Shown here: positions 37,618 through 47,000 of the stretch, piece after piece
How positions within the stretch are numbered: the stretch's first letter is position 1
Layout: each line of letters starts with the position of its first letter
Assembly: GCA_964467585.1 (NCBI GenBank)
Contig: CAYXRF010000003.1
Span: forward strand, 91,166-155,165
DNA from: CALVLD01 sp964467585
GTDB lineage: Bacteria > Bacillota > Clostridia > Christensenellales > CAG-138
Direction: 5' to 3'
DNA length: 64,000 nucleotides
Position numbers and translations under genes: made by a program
The notes under the pieces: model-generated
What the model was told of the DNA's origin: nothing
Database searches by the model: none
Seen by the model: only the letters and a program-made list of their open reading frames with translations

Positions 37618-37783
37618 GGATAGATCTCCTTTCGGTTTGCATGAGTTATTATCATCATAGCCCGAACGGGAAATACATCATCCTGCACATCGGCTTTTAT
37701 AACGCGCACAGCGCATTATCGATGGCAAGCAGGCGTGTATCGAGTCGCATCCCTACGGTAAGACAAAACGTCTTGCGAACCCA

Positions 37784-37810
37784 CAAAAAAATAGTGCGGC
37801 GTCAACCGCA
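37784..37810 (-). promoter_or_regulatory. Attenuator-like hairpin in the DUF4358 operon leader
   Basis: Just after the promoter the transcript has TGCGG-6 nt-CCGCA followed by ACTATTTTTTT. The stem is only 5 bp, so this is either a weak terminator or chance. A second small hairpin (aagac-gtttt-gtctt) follows at about 37760-37775. The remaining leader up to 37618 shows nothing more. Confidence 0.35.
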
Positions 37811-37815
37811 TGGCT

Positions 37816-37844
37816 ATTATAGCGGAGATTTATCGCCCGTTCAA
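37816..37844 (-). promoter_or_regulatory. Sigma-A promoter of the DUF4358-MBOAT-DHHW operon
   Basis: On the minus strand TTGAAC (37839-37844), 17 nt and TATAAT (37816-37821). The stretch 37845-38150, between this and the divergent operon, holds no gene that I can support. Confidence 0.78.
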
Positions 37845-38151
37845 TACCCCAGCAACACTTTATCTGTAAAGTATGTGTAAATAAAAAAGTCAATGATGTC
37901 ACCAAAAAATCACTGTCGTTTCACAATCTTGCATACGATTTTGAATCGATATATCGTTTGTTCGGCAACGGTTGCCGCGTCATATCATCGCATCAAACTC
38001 GCTTGCTGTGTGTGTGCGTCAGTCCGATTGTTGCCTGATTTTATCTGCATTAGGCGTGATATGTGTCTCCCTTAAAAAAATAAATTCGGCAGGGCTTGAT
38101 TTTCAAGTGTAAATAAATGTGGCAACAGGTATTTCATAATTGTGAGAAAAA

Positions 38152-38160
38152 TGGTATAAT
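38152..38160 (+). promoter_or_regulatory. Extended -10 promoter of the zinc-ribbon operon
   Basis: TGGTATAAT, identical to the extended -10 at 20022. The -35 (tttcat) is weak. The start codon is 53 nt downstream. Confidence 0.6.
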
Positions 38161-38212
38161 GGCAAAACATGGCGTCTTCGCCTTGAAAAACCGAAATAGG
38201 GAGTGTGAACGG

Positions 38213-39298
38213 ATGGCAAACCTACATGAATATGAATGTCCCGCCTGCGGTGGGATGCTCAACTTTGACAGCGGCACGCAGAGGATGAAATGTCCCTTTT
38301 GTGAAACCGAGATAGACGTATCCGCGCTGGCGTCCTGCGATGATGAGCTTGCGCAGTCTCAGCCGGAGGATATGAGCTGGGCGTCGGACGCGGGCGGCGA
38401 ATGGCAGTCGGGCGAAACCGACGGCATGACCGTTTTTTCCTGCCGCTCCTGCGGGGCGCAGATTGTGGCGGACAAGACCCTCGGCGCAACCAACTGTCCC
38501 TACTGCGATAATCCGGTTGTGATGATGGGCAGATTTTCGGGCGAGCTTCGTCCCGATCTGATAATCCCATTTAAGCTGGATAAAGAGGCGGCTAAGGCGG
38601 GTCTTAAAAAGCATCTTAAGGGTAAGCGTCTGCTGCCCAAGGCGTTTAAGGACCAAAACCATATTGACGAGATACGTGGCATTTATGTGCCGTTCTGGCT
38701 TTTTAACGCCACGGCGGACGCAAATATTCGCTACAAGGCAACCAGCACCAAAACATGGAGCGACAGCAACAACGAATACACCGAGACACAGACCTTCAAC
38801 ATTTGGCGCGCCGGCACGCTTGCTTTTGAGCGCGTGCCCGTTGACTGCTCCACCAAAATGCCCGATGACCTTATGGAGTCTATCGAGCCGTTCGACCCTT
38901 CGGGGCTTGTTCCTTTTCAAACCGCGTACCTTTCGGGCTTTCTCGCGGACAAATATGACGTCACCACGGAGCAAAGCATACCAAGAGCTAACGAGCGCAT
39001 AAAGTCAAGCACCGAGGAAGCATTCAGGGCAACCGTCAGGGGGTATGACTCTGTGACTACCGCCAGCTGCAAAATACGGCTGAAGGACGCCTCCACTCAG
39101 TATGCGCTGTATCCCGTTTGGGTGCTTAACACCACCTACAAGGGCAAGCAGTATCTGTTTGCAATGAACGGTCAGACGGGCAAATTTGTTGGGGATCTTC
39201 CTCTTGACAAGGGTGCATTCTGGAAGTGGTTTTTGATACTTACTGCCATATTCGGCGCGGCTGCATACGCGGTGAGATGGCTTATTGAGCTGCTGTGA
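38213..39298 (+). CDS. TFIIB-type zinc-ribbon protein with C-terminal membrane helix (YdjG-like)
   Basis: A 361-residue protein of unknown function. It has two zinc ribbons, CPACGG...CPFC (about 9-28) and CRSCGA...CPYC (about 77-97), then a long globular domain from about 110 (IIPFKLDKEAAK, YVPFWLFNATAD) and a C-terminal transmembrane helix (about 340-358). This layout resembles Bacillus YdjG, which sits with an SPFH protein in the ydjFGHI stress locus. The start at 38213 has GGGAGTG upstream; an in-frame extension from 38117 is unlikely. Two small genes follow at 16 and 18 nt. Confidence 0.82.
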   Translation: MANLHEYECPACGGMLNFDSGTQRMKCPFCETEIDVSALASCDDELAQSQPEDMSWASDAGGEWQSGETDGMTVFSCRSCGAQIVADKTLGATNCPYCDNPVVMMGRFSGELRPDLIIPFKLDKEAAKAGLKKHLKGKRLLPKAFKDQNHIDEIRGIYVPFWLFNATADANIRYKATSTKTWSDSNNEYTETQTFNIWRAGTLAFERVPVDCSTKMPDDLMESIEPFDPSGLVPFQTAYLSGFLADKYDVTTEQSIPRANERIKSSTEEAFRATVRGYDSVTTASCKIRLKDASTQYALYPVWVLNTTYKGKQYLFAMNGQTGKFVGDLPLDKGAFWKWFLILTAIFGAAAYAVRWLIELL

Positions 39299-39314
39299 CG
39301 GGAGGTAACGCACT

Positions 39315-39521
39315 ATGGAAGAACTTATCAGAGTATTGATTTGTCTGTGTATCGGCTTGGCAATCGGCCTTATCACCGTTCTTGCGATGAAGGGCAAGCT
39401 TAAGAGCGTCCGCCGTCAAAGCGGCGCGGCAAACTACTCAATCAAAAACAGTATGAATGTTGTGATAAGCAATGATCGCATGGTTAGCCGCAAGGTTAAC
39501 ACCCGTGCGAAATCCAAATAA
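39315..39521 (+). CDS. Small single-pass membrane protein
   Basis: A 68-residue protein with one N-terminal helix (about 4-25) and a basic cytoplasmic tail with many Lys, Arg and Asn. GGGAGGT precedes the start, and the gene is tightly packed between the zinc-ribbon gene and the next gene, which supports it as real. Family unknown. Confidence 0.75.
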   Translation: MEELIRVLICLCIGLAIGLITVLAMKGKLKSVRRQSGAANYSIKNSMNVVISNDRMVSRKVNTRAKSK

Positions 39522-39539
39522 CGGCAGGAGGAAATTTTG

Positions 39540-40034
39540 ATGGCAAGAACCGAAACAATGAGCTTTGCGAAGCTTCCCAACAATGTTGACGAGCTGAAGG
39601 CGCTGCCCGAGGCGGCAATGTCCACGCCATTTCAGACGGCGGCGCTTGTTGTGGCGACAATCTGCCGCTACAAGGACAGCCGTGAGGACTGCATAGCCAT
39701 GCTCAATTTTTTGAGGGGTCCACGTCCCATGATGCCCTATGATATTCAGTTTTTGAGGGACAGGCTTGGCGATAAGGAATATCTGCCGCCCTCATATTTT
39801 GCAGGCTCCTCCCCGCAAAACAATTATGTTCCGACCGTTCCCTACACCGTTACGGTTTTTGACGACACATACAGCTATGTTGAAGAAAACTATGCAAGGC
39901 TGTACATTCGTTCATCCGGCGCGGACAGTCCCCGTCCCATTAAGCTGCGCAGAAAGGGCGACCAATGGTTTTTATGGGAAAATTATCTGCTTCCCGATAT
40001 TCGCAAGCCCGCCGCGCAGGACCCGTGGGCATAA
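39540..40034 (+). CDS. DUF6935-like protein
   Basis: A 164-residue soluble protein with the pattern NNVDELKALPEAAM, PFQTAALVVATICRYKD, MLNFLRGPRPMMPYD and YFAGSSPQNNYVPTVPYTVTV, which I recall from DUF6935. The name is given from memory. Function is unknown. AGGAGG precedes the ATG at 39540. It is the third gene of the zinc-ribbon operon; such proteins occur in similar loci, so a role with the YdjG-like protein is likely. Confidence 0.72.
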   Translation: MARTETMSFAKLPNNVDELKALPEAAMSTPFQTAALVVATICRYKDSREDCIAMLNFLRGPRPMMPYDIQFLRDRLGDKEYLPPSYFAGSSPQNNYVPTVPYTVTVFDDTYSYVEENYARLYIRSSGADSPRPIKLRRKGDQWFLWENYLLPDIRKPAAQDPWA

Positions 40035-40048
40035 TTTAAGCGCAAAAA

Positions 40049-40285
40049 GAAGATACCTATGTCCTTGCAGTAAAGCAATCGTGGTTATGGTCAAGGGTTA
40101 AAAAGGGCAGCGCCGCCATGGTTGACGTCGGCGGCATGAATGTTCGCGTTGTGACGGCAAGAGCGCATGGGTTTTGAGTTTGGCGCGAATGCTGCTTATG
40201 AACAATCTGCCTCCCTGTTGACTTCGTTATGATACTGATGAACAAGTTCACAGACAAGCAGGGGCTTGTTATAACAAACAAATAG
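40049..40285 (+). pseudogene. Decayed gene remnant behind the zinc-ribbon operon
   Basis: Three open stretches in different frames read like parts of one protein. First comes EDTYVLAVKQSWLW...VDVGGMNVRVV (stop near 40179), then FEFGANAAYEQSASL in another frame, then VDFVMILMNKFTDKQGLVITNK ending in TAG at 40283. No start or ribosome site is seen. I do not recognise the parent family; the position after a YdjG-like operon makes a fourth operon gene plausible. Confidence 0.45.
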
Positions 40286-40399
40286 GCTTTATCAGTTTGA
40301 ACGGGGGCGGGCGTTTGTCCGCTCCTTTGTTATTTGATGCATTTTGTGTAAATAACTAATTTTGGTCCCGGAGTCTTGTTTTTGAAAATATTTTTCAGT

Positions 40400-40449
40400 A
40401 ATTCGAAAAGAAAACCGCTGCTTCGTAATTATACGAGGCGTGCGGTTTT
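40400..40449 (-). terminator. Terminator behind the TPR-like gene
   Basis: Arms aaaaccgc (40411-40418) and gcggtttt (40442-40449) with inner tcgt/acga pairing. On the minus strand TTTTCTTTT follows. Confidence 0.7.
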
Positions 40450-40506
40450 GCTTTGCTTATTTGATTTTTTAATTACTGCGGATGGCGTTTATTTTTTGCG
40501 GCTTGC

Positions 40507-40869
40507 TCAGAATACGCAGCGAAGACGCTGCTCAAACAGCTTGACGTCGGCGGCGACAGCGTCGGACGGGCAACGCGCCATACAGCGTTTTGCAATCTCC
40601 AAAGCGGTGTTCTCGCAGTCTTTTGCCGCCGGAGCGTCCTTAAAAGAGATGAAATACAGCAAGCAGAGGTCATTCCACGCGGTGTAAAGGTATGGTTCGT
40701 ATTTTTCCGCGTCTCGCTCCGCAAGTATGGTCAGCGCGCCTATGGAGCACTTGAGATTTTCTTCAGCTGCGGTATAGCAGCCGGAGTCACGATTGTCAAG
40801 CGCAACATCCCTGAAGGATGCGGCGCGCTCATGCAGCTCCTGCGTGGTTAAATCGGTTACAGATGCCAT
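40507..40869 (-). CDS. Hypothetical helical (TPR-like) protein
   Basis: A 120-residue all-helical protein. Segments ALDNRDSGCYTAAEENLKCSIGAL, YLYTAWNDLCLLYFI and CENTALEIAKRCMARCPSD have the spacing of tetratricopeptide helices, but no full consensus TPR can be made out. The ATG at 40869 (GAGGGGG upstream) is preferred; an extension to 40935 lacks support. Convergent with the zinc-ribbon operon and downstream of guaB in the same direction, with its own terminator. Confidence 0.65.
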   Translation of the reverse strand: MASVTDLTTQELHERAASFRDVALDNRDSGCYTAAEENLKCSIGALTILAERDAEKYEPYLYTAWNDLCLLYFISFKDAPAAKDCENTALEIAKRCMARCPSDAVAADVKLFEQRLRCVF

Positions 40870-40982
40870 TGTTGGGAACCCCCTCGTAACAATTCTTTGT
40901 ATCAGTAATGTAACACAAAGAAACGTCCGATTCAACCGTTCGTCATGATATATATTATTAATTTACAATAAGTTCACAAAAG

Positions 40983-41012
40983 TGCGGAATAATTAACTGC
41001 ACACTTTCCGCA
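40983..41012 (-). terminator. Probable terminator of the purine operon
   Basis: Stem tgcggaa/ttccgca, 6 nt after the guaB stop codon. On the minus strand CTTTTGTG follows, which is a weak T-tract. Confidence 0.5.
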
Positions 41013-41017
41013 AATTG

Positions 41018-42529
41018 TTACTTTTTTGCACCAAAGCCCTTTGACTCCTTCAGCACCACGTCATGAGCACCGCCCTCGACAATGCTTGTGGGGGATACAA
41101 GCGTAAGCCGCGCCGTATTGCGAAGGCGTTCAATGGTGAGCGCTCCGCAGTTGCACATTGTGGATTTTACCTTTGAAAGCGTGAGCGCAACGTTGTCATG
41201 CAGACTTCCCGCATAGGGGACGTATGAATCAACGCCTTCCTCAAACGAAAGCTTTGCCTTGCCGCCCATGTCGTATCTTTGCCAATTGCGGGCGCGCGCG
41301 GAGCCCTCCCCCCAATATTCCTTCATGTAGCTGCCGTTTATCATCACCTTGTTTGTGGGGCTTTCGTCAAAGCGGGCAAAATATCTGCCAAGCATACAAA
41401 AATCTGTGCCCATTGCCAGCGCAAGGGTTATATGATAATCCATTACAATGCCGCCGTCGGCGCATATTGGCACATACACTCCCGTTTTTTTGAAATATTC
41501 ATCGCGTGCGGCAGCAACCTCCGTAACGGCGGTAGCCTGCCCTCTGCCAATCCCCTTGGTTTCACGCGTGATGCAGATAGAGCCGCCGCCAATTCCAACC
41601 TTTACAAAATCCGCGCCTGCGTCGGCAAGAAAGTTAAAGCCCTCGCGGTCAACCACATTTCCCGCTCCGCATATTACGGAATCGCCATAGGCTGAGCGGA
41701 TATAGCGCAGAGTGTTCGCCTGCCATGCGGAATAGCCCTCGGATGAGTCAATGCACAAAGCGTCCGCGCCCGCCTCTATAAGAGCAGGCACGCGTTGTTC
41801 GTAGTCTCGTGAATTTATGCCCGCGCCTACAATATAGCGTTTGTGAGAATCCAACAGCTCATTTGGATTTGTTTTGTGATTGTCGTAATCCTTGCGAAAA
41901 ACAAATGCAGCCATATGCCCATCGGCTGTAACCACGGGCAATGCGTTCAGCTTGTTTTCCCATATTATGTCGTTTGCCTCGCTTAAAGTCACACCCTCCG
42001 GCGCGGTGACAAGGCGCTCCACAGGCGTCATAAAATCACGCACGGGCGTGCTTGCGTCCATTCTGCTGACGCGATAATCACGGCTTGTGACCATACCCAG
42101 CAGCACGCCTGTCGCCGTGCCGTCATGGGTTACGGCAACGGTGGAATGCCCCGTCGCCTCCTTCAGCTCAAGTATATCCTCAAGCGTATTTTGGGGAGTG
42201 AGGCAGGAATCGCTTACGGAGAAGCCCGCCTTGTACGTCTTTGCACGGCGAACCATTGCCGCCTCGGACTCAATTGACTGAGAGCCGAATATGAATGCGC
42301 ATCCGCCCTCCTTTGCAAGCGCGACAGCCATGCGATCATCCGAAACCGACTGCATTATTGCGGATACAAGCGGAATGCGCAGCGTGATTCGCGGACGCTC
42401 TGTGCGCGTGTGACGGCAAAGCGGAGTGTCAAGGCTCACGCGAGACGGCACGCAGTCCTCCGCGGTGTAATTGGGCAGAAGAAGATACTCCGAAAAAGTA
42501 TGCGAGGGTTCATCATAAATGAATGCCAT
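41018..42529 (-). CDS. guaB: IMP dehydrogenase
   Basis: Oxidises IMP to XMP with NAD+, the committed step to GMP. The 503-residue chain has the TIM barrel interrupted by a CBS pair (about 110-225: STVAVTHDGTATG, LNALPVVTADGHM). The catalytic Cys lies in GIGGGSICITRETKGIGRG (about 316-320) and the flap carries RARNWQRY, with the Arg and Tyr of the activating pair. It is the last gene of the purine operon, 37 nt after purC, and steers the pathway's product towards guanine nucleotides. No guaA or purA lies in the window. Confidence 0.97.
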   Translation of the reverse strand: MAFIYDEPSHTFSEYLLLPNYTAEDCVPSRVSLDTPLCRHTRTERPRITLRIPLVSAIMQSVSDDRMAVALAKEGGCAFIFGSQSIESEAAMVRRAKTYKAGFSVSDSCLTPQNTLEDILELKEATGHSTVAVTHDGTATGVLLGMVTSRDYRVSRMDASTPVRDFMTPVERLVTAPEGVTLSEANDIIWENKLNALPVVTADGHMAAFVFRKDYDNHKTNPNELLDSHKRYIVGAGINSRDYEQRVPALIEAGADALCIDSSEGYSAWQANTLRYIRSAYGDSVICGAGNVVDREGFNFLADAGADFVKVGIGGGSICITRETKGIGRGQATAVTEVAAARDEYFKKTGVYVPICADGGIVMDYHITLALAMGTDFCMLGRYFARFDESPTNKVMINGSYMKEYWGEGSARARNWQRYDMGGKAKLSFEEGVDSYVPYAGSLHDNVALTLSKVKSTMCNCGALTIERLRNTARLTLVSPTSIVEGGAHDVVLKESKGFGAKK

Positions 42530-42566
42530 AAGCTCACCTTTCTTGTTTTTACGCGTCAGACGTTTG

Positions 42567-43244
42567 TCAGCCGAGAATCATCTCGGTAAGACGCACGGGA
42601 GGAACGATTTCTCCGTTTTTATAGGCGCGCATATTGCCCGACGCTATCTCATCTATTAGTATAACACGACCGTCATGCACGCCAAACTCAAATTTGATAT
42701 CATAAAGCTCGACGCCCTTTTCGGCAAGCTTGTCCGCAACTATGCGGGTGATAATGCGTGTCTCACGGCAGGTATCCGCATACTGTTTGTGATCCATAAC
42801 GCCAAGCTCGCAAAGCGCATCCTCCGTAACAAGCGGGTCGCCCTTTGCGTCATCCTTAAATGTCATTTCAACATATTCGTTGAGCGGCGCACCGTTTTCG
42901 ATATAATCGCCATATCTGCGGAAAAAGCTCCCCACCGCACGATAGCGGCATATAACCTCAAGCCCGTGCCCAAAAACCTTTGCGGGAAGAACCTGCATCG
43001 TGGCGTTGTCAATATCGGCGGACACATAATGCGTTTCAATCCCCTTTTGCTTCAAAAGCTCAAAAAACATAACGCTCATCCTCAGATTTTGTTTGCCTAT
43101 GCCCTCTATCGAAAGCCCCACGGTGTTCATCCCCGGATCAAAAACTCCGTTTTCGCCCGTGCAGTCATCCTTAAACTGAAGCATATAGTTGCCGTTGTCA
43201 AGCGCGTAAACGTCCTTTGTCTTGCCTGTGTAGATCTTTTTCAT
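42567..43244 (-). CDS. purC: SAICAR synthase
   Basis: Joins aspartate to CAIR using ATP. The 225-residue chain starts MKKIYTGKTKDVY, has CRYRAVGSFFRRYGD and the aspartate-binding region, and ends with LIDEIASGNMRAY (family form DEISPDxxRL). The start at 43244 has GGAGG 8 nt upstream; a TTG 15 nt earlier is inside the ribosome site. It lies 18 nt after purL. The product needs adenylosuccinate lyase (purB), which is not in this window. Confidence 0.96.
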   Translation of the reverse strand: MKKIYTGKTKDVYALDNGNYMLQFKDDCTGENGVFDPGMNTVGLSIEGIGKQNLRMSVMFFELLKQKGIETHYVSADIDNATMQVLPAKVFGHGLEVICRYRAVGSFFRRYGDYIENGAPLNEYVEMTFKDDAKGDPLVTEDALCELGVMDHKQYADTCRETRIITRIVADKLAEKGVELYDIKFEFGVHDGRVILIDEIASGNMRAYKNGEIVPPVRLTEMILG

Positions 43245-43262
43245 TTTGTTATCCTCCAAATT

Positions 43263-46200
43263 TTAATTATTCAAAATACCGAAATAGCGTGCCGCAGCGT
43301 CAAACAGACGCATATCGAATTCGCCCTCGACATTTTTATACAGATTTTTACCTATGCGCTCGGAATGTCCCATTTTGCCGAATATTCTGCCGTCCGGGGA
43401 GCATATGCCCTCCACCGCCCACATTGAACCGTTTGGGTTTGCGTCTATCGACATTGATGGTTTGCCATCCGCATTGGCGTACTGAGTGAGTATCTGCCCG
43501 TTTTGCGCAAGGCTTTTCAGCAGAGCTTCGCTTGCCATGAACCGCCCCTCTCCATGTGAAACCGGCACGGAATAAAGCGTGTTTTCATCCGCAAGTGACA
43601 TCCACGGCCCCAAGCGTGATGCAACGCGAAGGCGCACTATTTGTGACTGATGCACCCCTATGGCGTTTGCCGCCAGCACGGGCATATCGTCCTTTGGCTC
43701 AACAATCCTGCCGTACGGAACAAGTCCCAGTCGGATAAGCGCCTGAAAGCCGTTGCATACGCCGCCAATCAGCCCGCCGCCGTCAAGCAGCGCGTCAATC
43801 CCCGCCGCGATAAGCGGATTTCTCATAAACGCTGCTATAAATTTGCCGCTGCCGTCCGGCTCGTCTCCGTTTGAAAAGCCCCCCGGTATGAACAGAATCT
43901 GAGACGTTTTCAAAAGTGATGAAAGCTGCTGCGCGGTGTCGCGTATCGCTTCCGCAGTCATGGTGCGAATTATTACCGATTTGGGGATTATACCTGCTCG
44001 GTCAAACGCACGCATAGTTTCATATTCGCAGTTGGTACCGGCAAAAATGGGTATCACGACCGAGGGCGAATGCGTAAGCGGGTGTATTTCAATATTACCG
44101 TCAAACGATTTTTCGCACCGTATTTCCGGTGTTTGCAGGGCTTCCGTGTTTGGGGTATCCGTCGGGAAAATCTCCTCCAATGGCTTTGAATAGAAGCTCT
44201 CTATATCGTCAAGTCCAACCGTTTCCGCATCAAGTGCAATCGCGGGAGCTGCCGATGTGACGCCAACGCGCATTGCGGTGAAGTCCTCACATAAAATATT
44301 GCCGTCCGCGCCAAACGGAACGCCTCCATGCCACTCCGCAACAAAGCCGCAGCGATATTCCGCCGCAAGAGCATCAAGCGATATTGCATCAAGGCTGACG
44401 CCTATGGCGTTGCCCATGCACATCTGCGCAACGGCGGCTATCAAGCCCCCGCGTGTGGGCACATAGGCGGAAAGTATATTTTTGTTTGTAATTCCCGTAC
44501 CGATAAACGAATAAAGCTTTTTTAGACTTTCGGCATCGGGAAGCCCGTTTTTGCGATAATGCGGGGCAAAAAGCCAAACCTCACTGTCTGTGCGTTTGAA
44601 TTCACCAGAAATAACGTTATTCACGTCTGCAACGGCTGCGGCAAACGCAACAAGCGTCGGCGGCACGTCAAGCGTTTCGAAGCTGCCGCTCATGGAGTCC
44701 TTTCCGCCTATCGCCGCGACAGAAAGCTCCGTCTGCGCCTGAAGCGCGCCGAGCACCGCCGCAACGGGCTTGCCCCAGCGGGCAGGGTCGTCCCTCAGCT
44801 TTTCAAAATATTCCTGCAGCGACAGCCACATTGAATCGGTGGACGCTCCCGCCGCCGCAAGCTTTGAAACAGCCTCCGCAACGGAAATATACGCGCCGCG
44901 AAACGGCGATGCGGAAGCTATGAAGGGGTCGAACCCAAATGACATCAGCGAACAGGTGGTTGTGCTGCCGCTTTGCACGGGCAAAAGCGCCGCCATGGAC
45001 TGCATTGGAGTTTTTGTATGCCTGCCGCCCATCGGAAACAGCACCGTATTTGCGCCGACAGTGCTGTCAAACCTGCCGATAAGCCCCTTTTGTGAGCATA
45101 CGTTGAGGTCGGACATTGTGTTTTTAAGCGTTTCGCGCAGTGTGCTTTTTGCTTGTATCGCTATATAAGGCTTTGAAGCCTCAACCTTTGCGGACGCGCT
45201 GTGAGAAGCGGCGGCATTGTCCAGAAATTCGCGTGAAATATCGACCGCCGTCTGCCCTCCGTATGTCATTATAAGTCTGTCGCCATCGGTTACCACCGCG
45301 GTAACGGTTGCTTCAACATCCTCCTTTGACGCTTCACGGATAAAATCCTCCGCGTCGTACTTATCCACAACAACCGCCATTCGTTCCTGCGATTCGGAAA
45401 TGGCAAGCTCCGTAACGTTAAGCCCATCGTATTTTTTTGGCACGGCGTCAAGGTTGATAATCAGCCCGTCCGCAAGCTCGCCTATCGCCACGGAAACGCC
45501 TCCCGCGCCAAAATCATTGCATCTTTTAATCATTTTAAGCACACGCGGATTTCTGAAAAGACGCTGGAGCTTTCGTTCCTCGGGAGCGTTGCCCTTTTGC
45601 ACCTCCGCTCCGCAGTTGGAAACGGACGTTTTATCGTGTGCTTTTGACGAACCTGACGCTCCGCCGACGCCATCCCTTCCTGTTCTTCCGCCAACAAGTA
45701 TTACAACATCCCCTGCCTTGGGGGTTTCTCGCCGAACAAGCTCGGCGGGTACGGCGCCAATCACAGCGCCTATCTCCATGCGTTTGGCAGCGTATCCCTC
45801 ATGATAAAACTCATGCACCAGACCGGTGGGAACGCCTATCTGATTGCCGTATGAGCTGTAACCCTGCGCCGCCTGAACAGTGAGCTGACGCTGCGGAAGC
45901 TTGCCCGAAAGCGTTTGCGAAACGGGGGTGCGCGGGTCCGCCGCGCCCGTCACGCGCATAGCCTGATACACATAGCCCCTGCCGGAAAGCGGGTCGCGTA
46001 TGGCGCCGCCTATGCAGGTTGCCGCGCCGCCGAACGGCTCTATCTCAGTTGGGTGGTTATGAGTCTCGTTTTTAAAAAGCAGCAGGTAGGGAGTGGGCGC
46101 TCCGTCAATATCCGCCGTTATTCGCACAGTGCAGGCATTTATTTCCCGGGAAATATCAAGCGCGTCAAGCAGCCCTTTATTTCTCAGCGCCTTTGCGCCA

Positions 46201-47000
46201 ATCGTACCCATATCCATAAGGCACACCGATTTTTTGTCGCCAAGCTGTTCTCTTAATCGGAGATAATTTTGATATGCTGCAAGCACGTCCTCATCATCGG
46301 AGGAAACCTGTGTAAGCTCGGTTGTAAATGTTGTGTGTCTGCAATGGTCTGAAGAATATGCGTCCAGCACAAACATCTCTGTCTCGGTTGGGTCGCGTCC
46401 CTCAAGGCGGAAATAGTTTTGGCATCGTGCGACTGTCTTTTTGTCCATAGCAAGCCCCATTTCTTTTGTCACTCTCTCGGAGCTGCCGCTTGACATGGAT
46501 GTGAAGCCCTCAATTTTGCGCACGCCGCGAACAATGGTTGCCGACTGCGTTGATTCAATATCCGTCAAAGCCTCCCGACTGTCAACGGGATTTATAAGCT
46601 TTTTCTTTATGACGGCAATATCAGCTTGGCTTATATCTCCATACAAGAGATATACTCTTGCAACCTTAACGATTGGACGCTCACCCTTTACGGCAAGCCA
46701 AGCGCACTTTTCGGCGGCCGACGCCCGTGCGTCATATTGCCCGGGAAGATATTCCGCGGCTATTACCGCGTCTGCGTCAGTGGGAAGCGCGTAATAAAAA
46801 GCGGTTGTAGCAGGCTCCGCAAACACTATCGGAGCGCATTGTAAAAACGCGTCTTCCGTCATGCCAAGCACGGTATAGCGCGTTAGTATCCTTACACGCG
46901 TGAGTTTCGATATGCCCCACGCGGACTTAAGCTCACGCGCAAGCGTCTTCGCCGCGTGCGAAAACTGAGGAAGCGTTTCCACATATATTATACGTGTCAT
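43263..47000 (-). CDS. purL: Phosphoribosylformylglycinamidine synthase, single-chain type
   Basis: Converts FGAR to FGAM with glutamine and ATP. At 1245 residues it is the large form with synthetase and glutaminase domains fused, in contrast to the PurS-PurQ-PurL set of Bacillus. The ATP-binding halves show YSSDHCRHTTF, FKNETHNHPTEIEPFGGAATCIGG and GGKDSMSG. The C-terminal glutaminase has IFAGTNCEYE, GGFSNGDE, the nucleophile in GVCNGFQ (about 1085) and SHGEGRF. It overlaps purD by 4 nt (ATGA). Confidence 0.97.
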   Translation of the reverse strand: MTRIIYVETLPQFSHAAKTLARELKSAWGISKLTRVRILTRYTVLGMTEDAFLQCAPIVFAEPATTAFYYALPTDADAVIAAEYLPGQYDARASAAEKCAWLAVKGERPIVKVARVYLLYGDISQADIAVIKKKLINPVDSREALTDIESTQSATIVRGVRKIEGFTSMSSGSSERVTKEMGLAMDKKTVARCQNYFRLEGRDPTETEMFVLDAYSSDHCRHTTFTTELTQVSSDDEDVLAAYQNYLRLREQLGDKKSVCLMDMGTIGAKALRNKGLLDALDISREINACTVRITADIDGAPTPYLLLFKNETHNHPTEIEPFGGAATCIGGAIRDPLSGRGYVYQAMRVTGAADPRTPVSQTLSGKLPQRQLTVQAAQGYSSYGNQIGVPTGLVHEFYHEGYAAKRMEIGAVIGAVPAELVRRETPKAGDVVILVGGRTGRDGVGGASGSSKAHDKTSVSNCGAEVQKGNAPEERKLQRLFRNPRVLKMIKRCNDFGAGGVSVAIGELADGLIINLDAVPKKYDGLNVTELAISESQERMAVVVDKYDAEDFIREASKEDVEATVTAVVTDGDRLIMTYGGQTAVDISREFLDNAAASHSASAKVEASKPYIAIQAKSTLRETLKNTMSDLNVCSQKGLIGRFDSTVGANTVLFPMGGRHTKTPMQSMAALLPVQSGSTTTCSLMSFGFDPFIASASPFRGAYISVAEAVSKLAAAGASTDSMWLSLQEYFEKLRDDPARWGKPVAAVLGALQAQTELSVAAIGGKDSMSGSFETLDVPPTLVAFAAAVADVNNVISGEFKRTDSEVWLFAPHYRKNGLPDAESLKKLYSFIGTGITNKNILSAYVPTRGGLIAAVAQMCMGNAIGVSLDAISLDALAAEYRCGFVAEWHGGVPFGADGNILCEDFTAMRVGVTSAAPAIALDAETVGLDDIESFYSKPLEEIFPTDTPNTEALQTPEIRCEKSFDGNIEIHPLTHSPSVVIPIFAGTNCEYETMRAFDRAGIIPKSVIIRTMTAEAIRDTAQQLSSLLKTSQILFIPGGFSNGDEPDGSGKFIAAFMRNPLIAAGIDALLDGGGLIGGVCNGFQALIRLGLVPYGRIVEPKDDMPVLAANAIGVHQSQIVRLRVASRLGPWMSLADENTLYSVPVSHGEGRFMASEALLKSLAQNGQILTQYANADGKPSMSIDANPNGSMWAVEGICSPDGRIFGKMGHSERIGKNLYKNVEGEFDMRLFDAAARYFGILNN

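Noticed and set aside
44559..44834. Short open frames antisense to purL and the other pur genes
   Set aside because: They have no ribosome sites and overlap conserved coding regions.
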